In this document: one piece after another, positions 1-11,326 of the stretch
Position numbering within the stretch: position 1 is the first letter of the stretch
How the letters are laid out: the number at the start of each line of letters is the position of its first letter
Source of the DNA: Ampelomyces quisqualis
Taxonomy: Eukaryota > Ascomycota > Dothideomycetes > Pleosporales > Phaeosphaeriaceae
Assembly (NCBI GenBank): GCA_018398575.1
Contig: JAGTXZ010000018.1
Location: forward strand, 1,674,001-1,738,000
Direction: 5' to 3'
DNA length: 64,000 bases
The notes under the pieces: model-generated
What the model was told of the DNA's origin: nothing
Database searches by the model: none
Seen by the model: only the letters and a program-made list of their open reading frames with translations
Program-made: the position numbers and the translations under genes

Positions 1-1146
1 CCATCTAGGCTGGACGCGCGATGGCCTGGTATTAGGTATTTCACCGCTGCACCATCCCTCCCTACCCGTAGTTGTATTCATCTCTTGAATAGAAAATCAA
101 CATACCCTCCTAGTAACAAATAACCAACCATTCATCCACCCCTCCCCCGCAGAAAAATAAATAAAGTGCATCGTCGCCAAAACCCACAACCAGGTATTAA
201 AACCATGCAACTGGGGCATGAAAAAAAACCCTGACTACTACTACTACTACTACTACTACTACGAAGAAAGTTAAAAAAAAACGTAAAGAAGAAACGTAAA
301 AGTCGAATCCGCAGCTAACCTAGCCTCCGACGCTACCCAACAACACGCCCACCACAACGCACACTCCGTGCGCGATGTTAGCAATTGCGCATGAGGGGTT
401 TGTATCGGGTGCGGCGCTTCCGGAAGGGGAAAGGGGGGGGGTAAAAGCGGGCGGTCGAGGTATGTCTGAGAAAGGATGTACCGAGGGGGTGTGATGTGTG
501 TGTGTAGTTGGGAGTGATGGAGGTGGGGCGAGGGGAAGGAATGGAGTGAGAGGAATAGGTGGGTTAGTTTGAAAGAGAGAAGTTTTGGGGTAGGAAGATG
601 GTGGGAGGGAGGATTTGGGGATATGTAGTGGGGGAAGGGGATGGGTAGGGCTGGGAAGCGTGGGGATGGGTGTTGTGGGGAGGGATAGGAATGGGCGGAT
701 TGCGATTGTGGTTGTGGAGCTTCGGTATCATTGCAACGTGCTGTTTGGGCCTCGTTGCGAACTTGATGTTGCTGTTGTTTCTGACTCCATTATGATGATT
801 CCATGAATTCAGCAGGGTGAATATCGACACCTCAGATCCTGCTGCAGCACATCTGTACGACACCTAATCCCTGCTGGCCTGTGCCTCGAAATCAACCGCA
901 ACACGACGCCATTCAAGTTTATGTGCCTGCACTATATTCATCCCTCGCTTACGCTTGACAAGCTCTATGCCCTGCATATCAACGTCCTTGGCCGAGGCCG
1001 AAACCTAGCTCAATGCCTCACTGTTCCTCACTCTTAACAAGGCGTGAACCTCTCTCTTGCGCCACGAGCTGATCAGTCTGAGCCTGAAACTCGCGAGCGA
1101 TCCTATCGTGCTTGAGGTCCAACTTTTCCAGCTTTGCACGCAAAGT
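1..1146. other. Intergenic / downstream flank, no gene recognised
   Basis: This end of the window is low in coding character. It has poly-A and poly-G runs, a trinucleotide repeat, and a G-rich, then C/T-mixed stretch around 420-700. Short open frames on both strands here have biased, repetitive composition and resemble no family I know. Part of it is probably the 3' untranslated region of the RNase H-domain gene that ends at 1147 on the minus strand. Confidence 0.6.
234..262. repeat. (ACT)n trinucleotide microsatellite
   Basis: About nine to ten uninterrupted ACT units (CTA in another phase) lie between an A-rich run and an AAGAAAG-rich tract. It is not inside any gene I can support. Confidence 0.9.
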
Positions 1147-2454
1147 TTAGAGGCTATTTTTGCTTGCCTTTCGAGCGATGTATCGCTCCAGGTTGGCGAT
1201 TTCCTTGTTCGCAGATTCGAGCTTCTGGCGGAGGTCTGCGATGACTTCGTGAATAGCAACGTTGCCATATCGGTCGTGCTCAGGAAGTACAAAGCCAAAT
1301 CGGCGCGGGTCGCAAGCTGCAGGCTCAGCTTTCAAGACGTCTCTGTTGACAGTGAGGTTAATGTCGAGCTTGGGCAAGGTGTAGCCATACTGTCGCCAAT
1401 CCCACTTCCCGAGCTTCGCTTCTGGTGCTTCTTCGGTAGGGACTATCGGTTCATTAGCTGTTTCTTCATCGCTGGCTAGCACATGCTCATTTTCAGTATG
1501 TTCTTCAGCCACGGGCGACAGGTTGTCTTCGTCCATGACCACAATTTCGTTGATCGGATGACCTGGATACGGCTCGCAAGCTCTGAATAACCATTCTTCA
1601 GCCCAGTCGGGTCCCAATTTTCTCCATACGTCCGGAATGTCCGCTTCAGTGAAAATTCTTGCTCGCGCACTTTGCTCGCGAAGTAGAGCTTGCTCGCGAA
1701 CAGCTGCAGACGCAGCCTTGTCTGCACGCCTGTTACCTTCACTGTTCGAATGGCCCTTCACCCAAATGAGCGTGACTGCGACTCCGTTCGCTGCCAGCCA
1801 ATCTGCTCGCTCGTACATTCCCTCAAGTGCGGTTCTCTGGCTAAGCATTGGGCCGAATCGTAGTGCACGGCCATTTTGTAGAGCGCGCAAGATGCTGAGT
1901 GAATCGGAATAGATTCGGACGAGTTGTACGCCTTTGCCCCTCTGCACTTCCTTCTTGGCCTTGCCCAATGCTGCAGCGATGGCGAAGAGTTCCGCATCAT
2001 CATGATTGCCGGTGCCATGGCCCAAACGAAAGGACTGAGCAAAGTACTCTGATCCATCGTGCCATGCAACACCGGCACCCATGACTCCAGCCTTTGTGCC
2101 AGAACCCCCGAAGGCCCCATCAGTCCAGTAGACAAGAGCGCGCCCTAGCTTTATGTTTGCCAGAACGTCACCGAGGCGGGTAGCGTCGTACTTTCGCGCC
2201 AGGGTGTCATCAGGAGGGGAGATGGTCCCATTGAACACGCGGCCAGGTCCGAGTATCTGATCTTGCAGCCTGCGAACCCTGAGCTTCCGCTTTGCTTTGA
2301 GCTCTGCCAATCGCGTCCGAGCCTTTCGGACATGGAGCACGTGGGCAGAGTCGCAGGGCAGCTGGCTGAACGGCTTTGGGGCTTTCCTGGTTCCCGGAAG
2401 GCTGCTTGCAAGACCTTGACGGCCTCGTGCACTCTGGCTGCGTGTCTGGACCAT
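1147..2454 (-). CDS. RNase H-domain protein with basic N-terminus and C-terminal coiled coil
   Basis: A single-exon frame encodes 435 residues. The RNase H fold lies at about residues 105-255, with the expected catalytic acidic residues in order: D112 (in YWTDGAF), E155 (in DDAELFAI), D184 (in IYSDS) and D245 (in NRRADKAA), plus the active-site-loop His at H235 (VKGHSNSEGN). An active enzyme would cleave the RNA strand of RNA-DNA hybrids. The first 65 residues are very basic (MVQTRSQSARG, then KAKRKLRVRRL), which fits nucleic-acid binding or nuclear targeting. After the domain come an acidic linker and a C-terminal helix likely to coil (about 400-430). Retrotransposon RNase H domains have a similar core, but no reverse transcriptase or integrase lies beside it. 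I therefore call it a stand-alone cellular gene, perhaps domesticated. The start is the first Met of the frame. The exact substrate is unknown. Confidence 0.8.
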   Translation of the reverse strand: MVQTRSQSARGRQGLASSLPGTRKAPKPFSQLPCDSAHVLHVRKARTRLAELKAKRKLRVRRLQDQILGPGRVFNGTISPPDDTLARKYDATRLGDVLANIKLGRALVYWTDGAFGGSGTKAGVMGAGVAWHDGSEYFAQSFRLGHGTGNHDDAELFAIAAALGKAKKEVQRGKGVQLVRIYSDSLSILRALQNGRALRFGPMLSQRTALEGMYERADWLAANGVAVTLIWVKGHSNSEGNRRADKAASAAVREQALLREQSARARIFTEADIPDVWRKLGPDWAEEWLFRACEPYPGHPINEIVVMDEDNLSPVAEEHTENEHVLASDEETANEPIVPTEEAPEAKLGKWDWRQYGYTLPKLDINLTVNRDVLKAEPAACDPRRFGFVLPEHDRYGNVAIHEVIADLRQKLESANKEIANLERYIARKASKNSL

Positions 2455-2862
2455 CTTGTCGTTGAACTCGTCGCTCTCTAGGGGATGCGTTGCAGTGACG
2501 CGATGTGATTTCTTGACAACTAAGCGAAGGTGAAGGCGTGCAGAAGCAGTCGTGCTGAGTTAACACGTGTGCCAGGAGTGGCCCCCCGTTGCGATTACAA
2601 CAAAAAGGAAAAGTGGGGTGAACGGGAGTGGATGTGAAGCAGAAAGAAGGCGGCCCAAGACCAAAGCTTGGCATATTGTTGCGGAAGGAAGAAGTTGCGC
2701 ACACTCGTACAAAAAGGAAGTGACGGAGATTACTGCAGTTCGTTCCCGATCATCGCGGAATTAGATGTGTGTGGACAAACCTGATCTTCACTTGCTGTAT
2801 GATATCACTCAAGACGCCGATGTTTCAATAGGGTATATCACCTTGACCTCTTCTTACCAAGC
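2455..2862. other. Short intergenic gap
   Basis: About 400 bp between the start of the RNase H-domain gene and the stop of the dihydrouridine synthase gene; both run on the minus strand. It should hold the promoter of the former and the 3' end of the latter. No distinct motif stands out. Confidence 0.5.
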
Positions 2863-4690
2863 TCAACCACAAATCACACCCTCCTTCGGCTCCTCCACCA
2901 CACATCCACTTTCGCTATCGTTCCTCTCGCTTTGTTCCAAGCTCTCTATGCCCAGCACCTCACCGGTCTTCGTGTTCTCCTTTTCTATCCGCCCACCAGG
3001 TCCAAGCCCCGCTGCTTTGGTATTTTGCACTTCCCTTGCGGCTTCCTCTTCCAGTATCTTCTTTTCCTTTTTGCTCATCGTCATGCTACCCTTCTCAATA
3101 GCCTCTTTAGGCAACGGGCGGACGTACGGCTGGCAGACCCAGTATGGGCGTTTGCAACGGGCGACTGTAGCGAGGGAGGATTCGTAGGAATCGAGGGGCG
3201 CAGTCGGCTGCTCTGTTGTCGTAGGCTCGGGTGCGGTGGCCGCATTGTCTGAAGTGTTGGTGTGCTCTGCGTCGTACGCTTTGATACCCTGCTTAACAAC
3301 CTTCTCCACGAGGCTAAGTACGTTCTCGAAGGCATCAATGTCACCTGTTCTTGACCTAGCAAGTGCGTCTCGAACATTGTGATGTTCTGAGACAAGCGGC
3401 CTCAACAAATGGAACAAGTGTGCTTGGATGGCCGTGAGATTCGGATTCGATGTCTTTTCTCTCTTCTTTTCTGCCTTTGACATTTTCTTCTGCTTCTTCT
3501 TCGGAGGGCCCTCTTCTTCTTCTTCTGGCGTCTGTTCCTGTAGAGGTGCTTCCTCAGGATCGCCAGGCACCCACAGTGGTTTTCGTTCTGGCGGTTGCTG
3601 ACCCAATGCGTACTTGTGTATTATGTCCATGTATCGCCGCATGACCGCATCGACTCTGTAGCCGCCCTTGCCATCGGGATCGCGCCAATACTCTCGTCCT
3701 TCTTGTCCTAAAGGAGGTGCTTGCGCAAAGATCGTCGGATCATGGAGATTCCCTTCTGCGCTCATTACCCCGTCTGCGCCTGTAGCTTCTAGACATGCAT
3801 CGATGTCCTCGTGCTGCAGTATGTTTCCATTGGCAAAGATGACGGTGGTTTTGGGCAGACTTTCCCTCAGGAAACGAATCATGTGCCAATCGGCTAGTCC
3901 GGTGTTATGCCCCTTCTGCTCTCTCCGTCTACCATGAACTGTGATGATGCTCGCGCCTGCATCCAGCAATGTCTTCGCATACGCCAGTGTAGCCTCTTTT
4001 GTCTCGAGGATACGCATCTTTGCTGTGACTGGAACGTCTAGTTCGTGATGCAGCCTTTGAATCATCCTCGAGATCAGGCCCTGATCCTCCTGCAAGAATG
4101 CACCATATTTCCCTCTCTTCGCTATTCCTTGTGGACATCCCAAATTCAAATCCACCGCATCACAGAACGGCGCGACGTGTTGAGCAGCTCTCAGAAAGTC
4201 GTCCGGATCGTTGGAACAGAACTGTACGGTAAGTGGTCTATCGAACGCCGGATTCCCGTCGAGATGTCTGTAGGACTCTGGTAATTGCGAGATATGGTAA
4301 GCGTCGGGCGGCGACGGTAACGTGGATTTGAGAGGCTGGAAGTGGCTATCGCGGTAATTGCTTTTCTCGCCGAACATTTTCGAATGGAACATGGGCGTAT
4401 ACGCTAGCATGGACTTTTGCTGGTCGGGAGGGAGGAAAGAGCGTGAGAGCAGTCGCCATGCCTATAGATGTCACTGTCTTAGCTGCCGTACTTGGGCGTT
4501 CGAAGACAAGACGAGGGCTGAGGAAACGTACGAACTCTGATTGCTCGACCATGGGCGCAAGCACAAACTTCGGACTCCCGATACTCTCGTAGAAGGCGCG
4601 TCCATGCAGCTTGGTGCGTTTTCCGTTTACACGTGCGACTCCATTATCCCCCTCCACTCCTCCTTGCGTCCCACTTGTCTCACTCGCCAT
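2863..4690 (-). CDS. DUS1: tRNA-dihydrouridine synthase, Dus1 type (intron 4462-4531)
   Basis: FMN enzymes of this family reduce uridine to dihydrouridine in the tRNA D-loop; the Dus1 class acts at positions 16/17 (family knowledge). Two exons, 4690-4532 and 4461-2863, join to 585 residues. The 70-bp intron has a GTACGT donor and a CTATAG acceptor. Joining gives VLAPMVEQSEF followed by AWRLLSRSFLPPDQQ, the usual start of the Dus1 barrel. The catalytic Cys is C162 in DLNLGCPQGIAKRGKYGAF, a diagnostic Dus1 stretch, and ITVHGRRREQKG is the phosphate/FMN region. The C-terminal half holds a Lys/Glu-rich segment (KKKQKKMSKAEKKREK) that may bind RNA or target the nucleus. The start at 4690 (MASETSG) is preferred. 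An upstream in-frame Met at 4876 would add 62 residues with a basic, mitochondrial-presequence-like beginning, so dual targeting is possible. Confidence 0.92.
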
Positions 4691-5803
4691 ACTCGTAACC
4701 AATCCCCAAAACTTCTTCGCGGGGGCAATTGCGCCCCCGAGAGCCCGTGTCACGGAAGAACGTATGGCTGCGTGCACCTCGAAAGCTTTCAGCGATACGG
4801 TGTGCGGGGAATCTTGGTATAAGTTTTGGTGAGTGTTAAGATTGCGTGTCAAACGCTTGATCGCAATCGCAACCAAAAAGACGCCATCGCAGTTCCAGAA
4901 CTAGCCAGCCAATCGGAGCCCGCCACACCAAGACACTGGGCTTGTGTTGCACCATCAAAGAAACAACGCTACAGGTTCACGTCATACTAAGTGCAGCTTC
5001 TCCTCCTTGCCTGCTGTCCTCCTTTTCTTCGACTTCCCCCTTCCTACATCCGCCTTGTCGGGAGACTGTTCTGGCGATGATTGCCCGTACCTGAGGCTCA
5101 GCAGTATGATCTGCAGCATCATCTGCATCGAATAGCATCACGCCATCACGGAAATTGTGGAAAGGTAAAACAAAGCCACAACATGTCCGGTCCATCGCTT
5201 CCTACAATGTTCTGATGCTTCATTTGCAGTTACCGATCTTCACATTATTCGACCTCCAGACCCGCCACACCACAAACTCCGATCTAAACGTCGCGGAAGC
5301 CGTAGCTCCAAAACGACACAGCGACCCAAGATTCAATCGAGCCGAACATAACCGATCATCATCCGCATAATTTGCGGGAAAGCAATACAACGCCGAGCCA
5401 TTCATGCCAACCTTATTTCGTGCTCAAACCGCCTGTCGAATGGAGGGCTCGGCGTTCAACAATCATTAAAGAGATGTCTTCGGCCGTGAAAGCATACGTC
5501 TGAGAGACGAAGCCAGTCTAGGAGCCTCGAACAAGGGAGAAGGAAACGCTGAACCGCAGTTGGATACAGGAACCGCCAGTGTGGTAATGCAAGACGCCGA
5601 TGTTATGCAGGTATGGTGATGCTTCAGCGAAGGAAGCTTTCAAGAGTAGAGCAGATGGCCTAGACCAATAGGTCGGCTGTTGCTAAGGGATGGAATCATG
5701 GCCCATTGAAAATTCCAGAGTGAGACGAGAATGTCCACTGATGTTCAGGGCGACAAGAATGTTTACTTATGTTCAGGGTGAACAAGTAAGAACCGAGGTG
5801 TGC
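4691..5803. other. Intergenic region, no gene recognised
   Basis: About 1.1 kb between the dihydrouridine synthase start (minus) and the FYVE gene stop (minus). Small frames near 4944-5400 on both strands have no recognisable product, and I found no convincing splice pattern linking them. Confidence 0.5.
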
Positions 5804-7070
5804 TCAGAAAGTACTCCAGTGCCACGCGCCTTGGAGACTTTGAGCGATGCTACCGACACGGGGGTTTTCTGGACGCTTGGCCGGAGCAGGTGGCTCAATC
5901 TCGATGGCGGCGGCGCTGTTGTCGGAGCTCTCACTGTTGGTGCGGCTCGAACGAAGATGTTCCCACTCACGGAAAGAGCCGTGGCAACGATCGCATGCGC
6001 GGTGGAATCCGCCATCCGGATGGAAACGTGCAAGCTCGTCAAGGCGAACCTGTTTCGAAGAATGCTGCCAGCAAAAGACGCCACCACACTTTCTGCAGTG
6101 ATGGCGGCGCTGGAAAAAGCTGAAAGGTTCATGGCACGAGGACGCCGAGCATACAGAGGTGGATCCATCTGCCTAAATAGGAGAGTTAGTACGGTTGGTC
6201 TGGAACGACGGAAGAGCCAGGACCCAGATTGAGACTGAGGCGGTGACCAACGGTGGCGCAACCCTACGTCGGGTATAGCCTCTAGCGTGGCGAAGGAATC
6301 TACTGGTGGCACAAGGAAAGCGTTGGCGAGCTGCCAACGCAGGTCGACGTTGTCAACCGCCATCGTCACCAACATCATCGGCGTGCACCGATGGCACCCT
6401 TTCATGTTGCATCGATCTTCGTGTTGAGATGCAGTGCCGGCAAGACGCTCGGGACGTCGGCGGGCATACAGCGGGAGCTGGCCAGACCCATGCAACGCTA
6501 CAGGGACCCACCCTCAGGCATGTACGTAAGAGCAGACACGCAAGCGGGACCAAGCACGCGACAAATGGGGGGTGGGCGAGGCTAACAGCGGCACAGGAAT
6601 AAGAAAGAAATAGTGCAATAACATACCTGCCAGTGATTGCGCGTGATTGGGCCGGCGGTGGGCGACAGAGGGGCATCGTTATAGATGCTGATCATGTCCT
6701 CGTTGCCGACCTGGGAGTTGGGCGTGGCGTTACCATCGGTCGCGACCTGTGGGAGACGGCCATTGAGTTGCCAGCCACTGTTGGCAGAGCCAACACCAGA
6801 GTCGGGCTTTGGTGGAGACTTGCTGCCGGGCCTCTCGGTCTTTCGCAGCGCTGCGGGGATGCCAATGGCAGTGCGGGGCTGGTAGATGCTCTGGTGCCGC
6901 TGCAGAGGCAGTTGTGTGGAGGTTGTGCGGGGCGACGTGGGCGAGATGTTCATGGGCGTGGTCGATGCAGAGCCGTTTGGCGAGTACTGGGCCGACTTGC
7001 GATAGGCGTGGTGCTGGTAGGGCGCGTGCTGCTGCGGGATGGCAGTCGCGGTAGAGAACTGGGTTGCCAT
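5804..7070 (-). CDS. FYVE zinc-finger protein (intron 6173-6626)
   Basis: Exons 7070-6627 and 6172-5804 give 270 residues. Residues 1-145 are a low-complexity Pro/Ser/Thr/Gln-rich tail. The FYVE domain fills about 146-215: WQAD (the WxxD signature, W147-D150) spans the splice junction, then a zinc-binding C-x4-C, the core RRHHCRKCG (170-178), C182, and RACDRC (a variant of the RVC motif) near 205. FYVE domains bind phosphatidylinositol 3-phosphate on endosomes and vacuoles (family knowledge), so an endosomal role is likely. The intron has a GTATGT donor and a TTTAG acceptor, phase 0. At 454 bp it is the longest I place in the window, so a missed small exon is possible. The start is chosen at MATQF; the frame stays open upstream, but that part is repeat-rich leader. 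The protein ends soon after the finger with a short acidic and Pro-rich tail. Confidence 0.85.
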
Positions 7071-7118
7071 GGTGGGTCGATCGAAGGCGGCGAGTAGGCA
7101 CGGCGAGGCGGCCGAGAG

Positions 7119-7202
7119 CTGATATACGGTGCGAGGCGTGCTTGACCTGATATACGGTGCGAGGCGTGCTTGACCTGATATACGGTGCGAGGCGTGCTTG
7201 AC
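7119..7202. repeat. Three tandem copies of a 28-bp repeat upstream of the FYVE gene
   Basis: Three head-to-tail 28-bp units of the form CTGATATACGGTGCGAGG... lie at 7119-7146, 7147-7174 and 7175-7202. They are identical as read, and a fourth copy is begun (CTGATA). The array is about 50 bp upstream of the FYVE start codon, so it lies in its 5' leader or core promoter. Confidence 0.92.
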
Positions 7203-8456
7203 CTGATAAGCGGAACAGCGGTGAGGGTTTCGGATGTGAATGGCTTTCTTGAATTTGGCACGCGAGGGCAGCAACAGCCCTATCGAGACGGACGAGCAAT
7301 CAGTGCCAATACGGCGGTGCAACGGCCGACCCTGGGCGGGGCGCTGTAAGGAGCGATATGCGGCTCTTTGCTGGTATAAGAGTCGCGGCCAATTGGTCGC
7401 AGGCGGAGGGGAGCGATAAGATACGGTAAAGTGGTGATACAAGAGACGTCGGGGCCGCAATCTCGACCGTGATGCGAATCTAACGGCGCATGGTCTGCGG
7501 GTGCCTTGGCACTGGTAGAGCGGAGAATGGACGGAGTATATGTACTCTGTAGGTAGCGGAGGGGCGGGCGAGAAGAGAGAAGAGTGTCGCGTGAGGTTGC
7601 GGAGGGCTATCTGGGGTGAAGCTTTTGGGGAGAGGGAACCAATATGGAGGCCAATCAAGCGGCTGCTAAAAAAGTGCAGCCGACATGCCTGCGCTCGGCG
7701 GCCTATCCATCTCGGCGGCAGTCCGGCCAGCTTCATCCTTCTTCGGTGTCAACGCAGCGGTCGCGCTGCTCCGAATGGCACTGCATCGGCTCGACGACGT
7801 TGTATTCTCCGCCCGCGCCGCCCAGCCCACTGCCTACAGCAATGCTCCCGCTGCGTCTGCTGCTGCGTTGTGCACTCGTGTGCGCGCCGGCTATCTTTCG
7901 CAACGGCCGAGCGCACGACCCACGTCCTGCCTGATTGGGTGCATCCTTATCAGTGACAGCACCCAGCCAAACCGAGATTCGCGACGGGCAGTCGTCCCGC
8001 GCAAACCTTGGGGGGCATGATGATGCAGTACCCCGTACGCAGTGCTGCGCCCGTCACCACCACGTCGACCGACGTTCACGGCCTTGTTCGTGACGAGGCC
8101 GAGGGAAGGTATCCCGCCGGCGTGCTCCTGCCCGCTACAAACCGGAGGGGCAAGTGCACCCGGTCAGACCGCATGACTCGTGAGTGCCGTCGGCGAAGCT
8201 CAAACGGGCCACGTTGCAACCGTCAGCGTCACCCTACGGCCTCGGCCATACTACTCTCCGAGTCTCCGCTGAAATAAGGCGTTGAAGGTTGAACGCTGAA
8301 CGCTAACTCGACGGAGCCGAGGCTCACATGCAATGCCAAGGCTGAATGTGGACAGCGCCGTACGTCAAGGCGGGGAACACGCCTCGTCTCGGGTAGATAG
8401 GCAGCATGCTGCCGAGTTCAGCAACAACCTTGACCGTTTGGCCGCATTCGCATACC
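7203..8456. other. Divergent intergenic region
   Basis: About 1.25 kb between the FYVE gene (minus) and the fatty alcohol oxidase gene (plus), so it should carry both promoters. Several GC-rich open frames occur on the plus strand (about 7540-8020) but show no recognisable domain. Short imperfect repeats (GTTGAAGGTTGAACGCTGAACGC) lie near 8281-8306. Confidence 0.5.
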
Positions 8457-10782
8457 ATGCCCCCACCAAGTGAGCCCGTCTCGCCAAAGGCATCGCCCTT
8501 GCCACCTCTGCCGGATGCAGACCCCTTGACACCAGCACAATGGAAGACCCTGCTCGCCATCGCGGATGCCGTCGTGCCCGCCATCAAGCCTGTGTCCACT
8601 GCGAAGGCCGGCATTGACGTTGCAATTGCGGACAACGACTATTCCACTGCAATCGCCGCTGTGAGAGCACTCATACCTGAAGATGATCCAGACGCAGATA
8701 CGGCCGCAGAGGAATACCTCGCCCACAATGCCTCGTCCAACCCAGCCTTCCGGTCCGAATTGCAGAGGATGTTTGCCATGTACATGCCGCAGTCGACCAA
8801 GAGCAAGTTGGTAACGGTGCTAAATATTCTCAAGTACGTTCTCCTCCCAGCCGCTGAGGAACCAGTATGATTCCCTGACTCGACATGACAACATGGTGGT
8901 CGAGCACGTCGGCATCCATGAGAAGTTCTGACCATCACACAGCACGCGCGCAGGGTCTTTTGCGCTTACAGGCTACCTGACCCCGATCAGCGAACAGCCA
9001 GCTCAAGTTCGAGAGGCCGTCCTCAAAGGCTGGTCGACTGCTAGACTGGGTACTATTCGCGAGCTGCACCGATCGCTGACCGTCCTATCCAAGCAAACAT
9101 GGATCAAGGTCACTCTATCACTTCGCCGTGTCCTCGGCATCCCTCGTGTGCCTATCGGGATGAAGCCCGGCAAAGGCTTCGAGTACGACTTTATTCAATT
9201 CCCACCAGCCGACCAGCCCGAAACCATCGAGACAGATGTGGTGATTGTTGGAAGTGGATGTGGCGGTGGCGTAAGTGCCAAAAATCTAGCTGAAGCAGGA
9301 CATCGCGTACTCGTCGTAGAGAACAGTTATCATTGGACGCCAAATCACTTCCCCATGGCTGAGCTCCAAGGGTGGCATCATCTCTTCATGAACGGCGCTT
9401 TCATCAGCTCGGATGACACCTCTACCAACATAGTGGCGGGGCAATCGTGGGGTGGTGGAGGCACCGTCAATTGGAGCGCTTCCCTCCAGACACAAGCATA
9501 TGTTCGCCGCGAGTGGGCAGAGCGTGGCCTACCTTTCTTCACTTCTACTGAATTTCAAGACTCCCTTGATCGTGTCTGCGATCGCATGGGTGTATCCACC
9601 GACTTCATCAAGCACAATCCTGCTAACCAAAAACTTCTCCAAGGTGCGAGAAAACTCGGGTGGTCCCACCACCCAGTTCCTCAAAACACGGGTGGCTCCC
9701 AGCACTATTGTGGCTTCTGCACATTCGGGTGTGGTTCCTGCGAGAAACAGGGACCCTCGGTATCTTTTCTGCCGGATGCAGCGCGCTCTGGTGCCAAGTT
9801 TATCGAGGGTTTCCACGCCGAGAAGGTCGTGTTCTCCAATGAAGGCGGCAAGAGAGTGGCAACCGGCCTGCTTGGGACTTGGACGAGCCGCGATGTAAAC
9901 AGTGGTGTCGCCAGCACCCCTCTCATCACTCGCAAAGTTTTCATCAAGGCGAAACGCGTGGTTGTCTCCGCGGGCACTATGCAATCACCTCTCCTCCTCC
10001 TTCGTTCAGGACTTACCAACTATCAAATCGGGCGCAACCTCTATGTCCATCCCGTCGCTTTTCTTGGAGCCATCTACAAGGAGGCCATCAATCCTTGGGA
10101 AGGCGGTATCTTGACCTCCGTAGTCGATGAATTCGAGAATCTCGATGGCAAAGGCCACGGCATCAAGCTCGAGGCAACCAACATGATCCCATCGAGTTGG
10201 CTCGTCTGGCTGGACTGGAAGGGCGGATTGCAGTACAAGCTCGACGCCGCGCGATTCAAACACATGACCGGATACATCTCCATCGCGCGGGAAAGCGACA
10301 CAGGACGTGTCTATCCGGATCCTGTAGATGGCAGAGTACGATTCCAGTACACTCCGAGTATAAAGGCTAAACAACACATTATGGAGGGTCTGCTTGCGTT
10401 GGCCAAGATACAATACGTCGAGGGTGCGAGTGAAATTTTCACCGTCATACCAGGTATGCGACCATTCATACGTGATCCATCTATGCCACAATCCGGCGAT
10501 GGAGTCGACGATGCCGCGTTCCAAGCCTGGCTAGAAGAAGTCAAGCGCAAGGGCTTCCCCAGCCCAGAAAGCGTGTTTGTCTCGGCACATCAAATGGGCA
10601 CGTGTCGAATGAGCGCAGCAGAAAAGGATGGTGTTGTCGACGCGCATGGTAAGGTCTGGGGCACAGAGGGATTGTATGTAGCGGACGCAAGCGTGTTTCC
10701 CAGTGCTAGCGGGGTGAACCCCATGGTCACGAACATGGCGATTGCGGATTATATATCGATGGGTATTGCGAGGGGGATGTAG
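8457..10782 (+). CDS. Long-chain fatty alcohol oxidase, GMC type (intron 8834-8942)
   Basis: Enzymes of this family oxidise long-chain alcohols to aldehydes with FAD and O2 in alkane and fatty-alcohol breakdown, often at peroxisomal or ER membranes (family knowledge). Exons 8457-8833 and 8943-10782 give 738 residues, normal for the family. The 109-bp intron has a GTACGT donor and a CACACAG acceptor, and joining reads NTRAGSFALTGYLTPISEQP, a typical stretch. The FAD dinucleotide motif is VVIVGSGCGGG (about 226-235). WGGGGTVNWSASLQT follows, as in GMC enzymes, and the C-terminus has the active-site His region SAHQMGTCRM and GVNPMVTNMAIADY. The start is MPPPSEP at 8457; an in-frame Met at 8406 is the alternative. 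No peroxisomal SKL-type ending is seen (it ends ARGM). Confidence 0.92.
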
Positions 10783-11326
10783 AGCAGGGCGATGTCATAG
10801 GTAAGTGCGTTGGTGGTCTTGTATCAAAGGGTAGTAAGCACTCTAATTGCAGTAGCAACAACAGGATTGCAACTTGGGTAGTATCATGAACGCGTCGTCT
10901 ACCGTCAGGCCTTCCGATTCGGCCCGGCGGTAGCTTCCGAACGAGAGACCCTTGGTGGAGAAGACGCGGCAAGGGGCTACGTCATTGCCCTAGGTCCTCG
11001 ATCATCTCACTCGCCATCCAAGGCTCCCAAGGCTGGATCGGCCATGATGAGACGTAAATCAGCCCGATTTTCCTGCGTTTCGCCCTATTCGAGCCCATAT
11101 TTAGCTTGCGGCGAGCTGTCATCGTCCTATCGTTTATCTCAATGTGGAGTACTCCGCTTTGCGCGCATACAAATTGTCCAGCCGTGTCGCGCTTGCGCCG
11201 CAGCAAGACTGGATTGCGCCATGCACCGAGACTCCGCCTAGTCTCTACCAGGCTGACCAGAAGTGATTCAATCACACCCAAACTGCGCCATTTTCACACT
11301 CGGTTGCACTCGTGCACACGTCTACG
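10783..11326. other. Intergenic region, nothing recognised
   Basis: About 540 bp between two plus-strand genes. It should hold the 3' end of the oxidase gene and the promoter of the acetyltransferase gene. No element stands out. Confidence 0.5.

Noticed and set aside
234..262. Trinucleotide repeat considered as a possible coding poly-amino-acid tract
   Set aside because: No open frame with coding character surrounds it; kept only as a microsatellite.
5773..6495. 240-codon minus-strand frame over the FYVE gene
   Set aside because: It is another frame of the second FYVE exon and the intron; the spliced frame gives the complete zinc finger.
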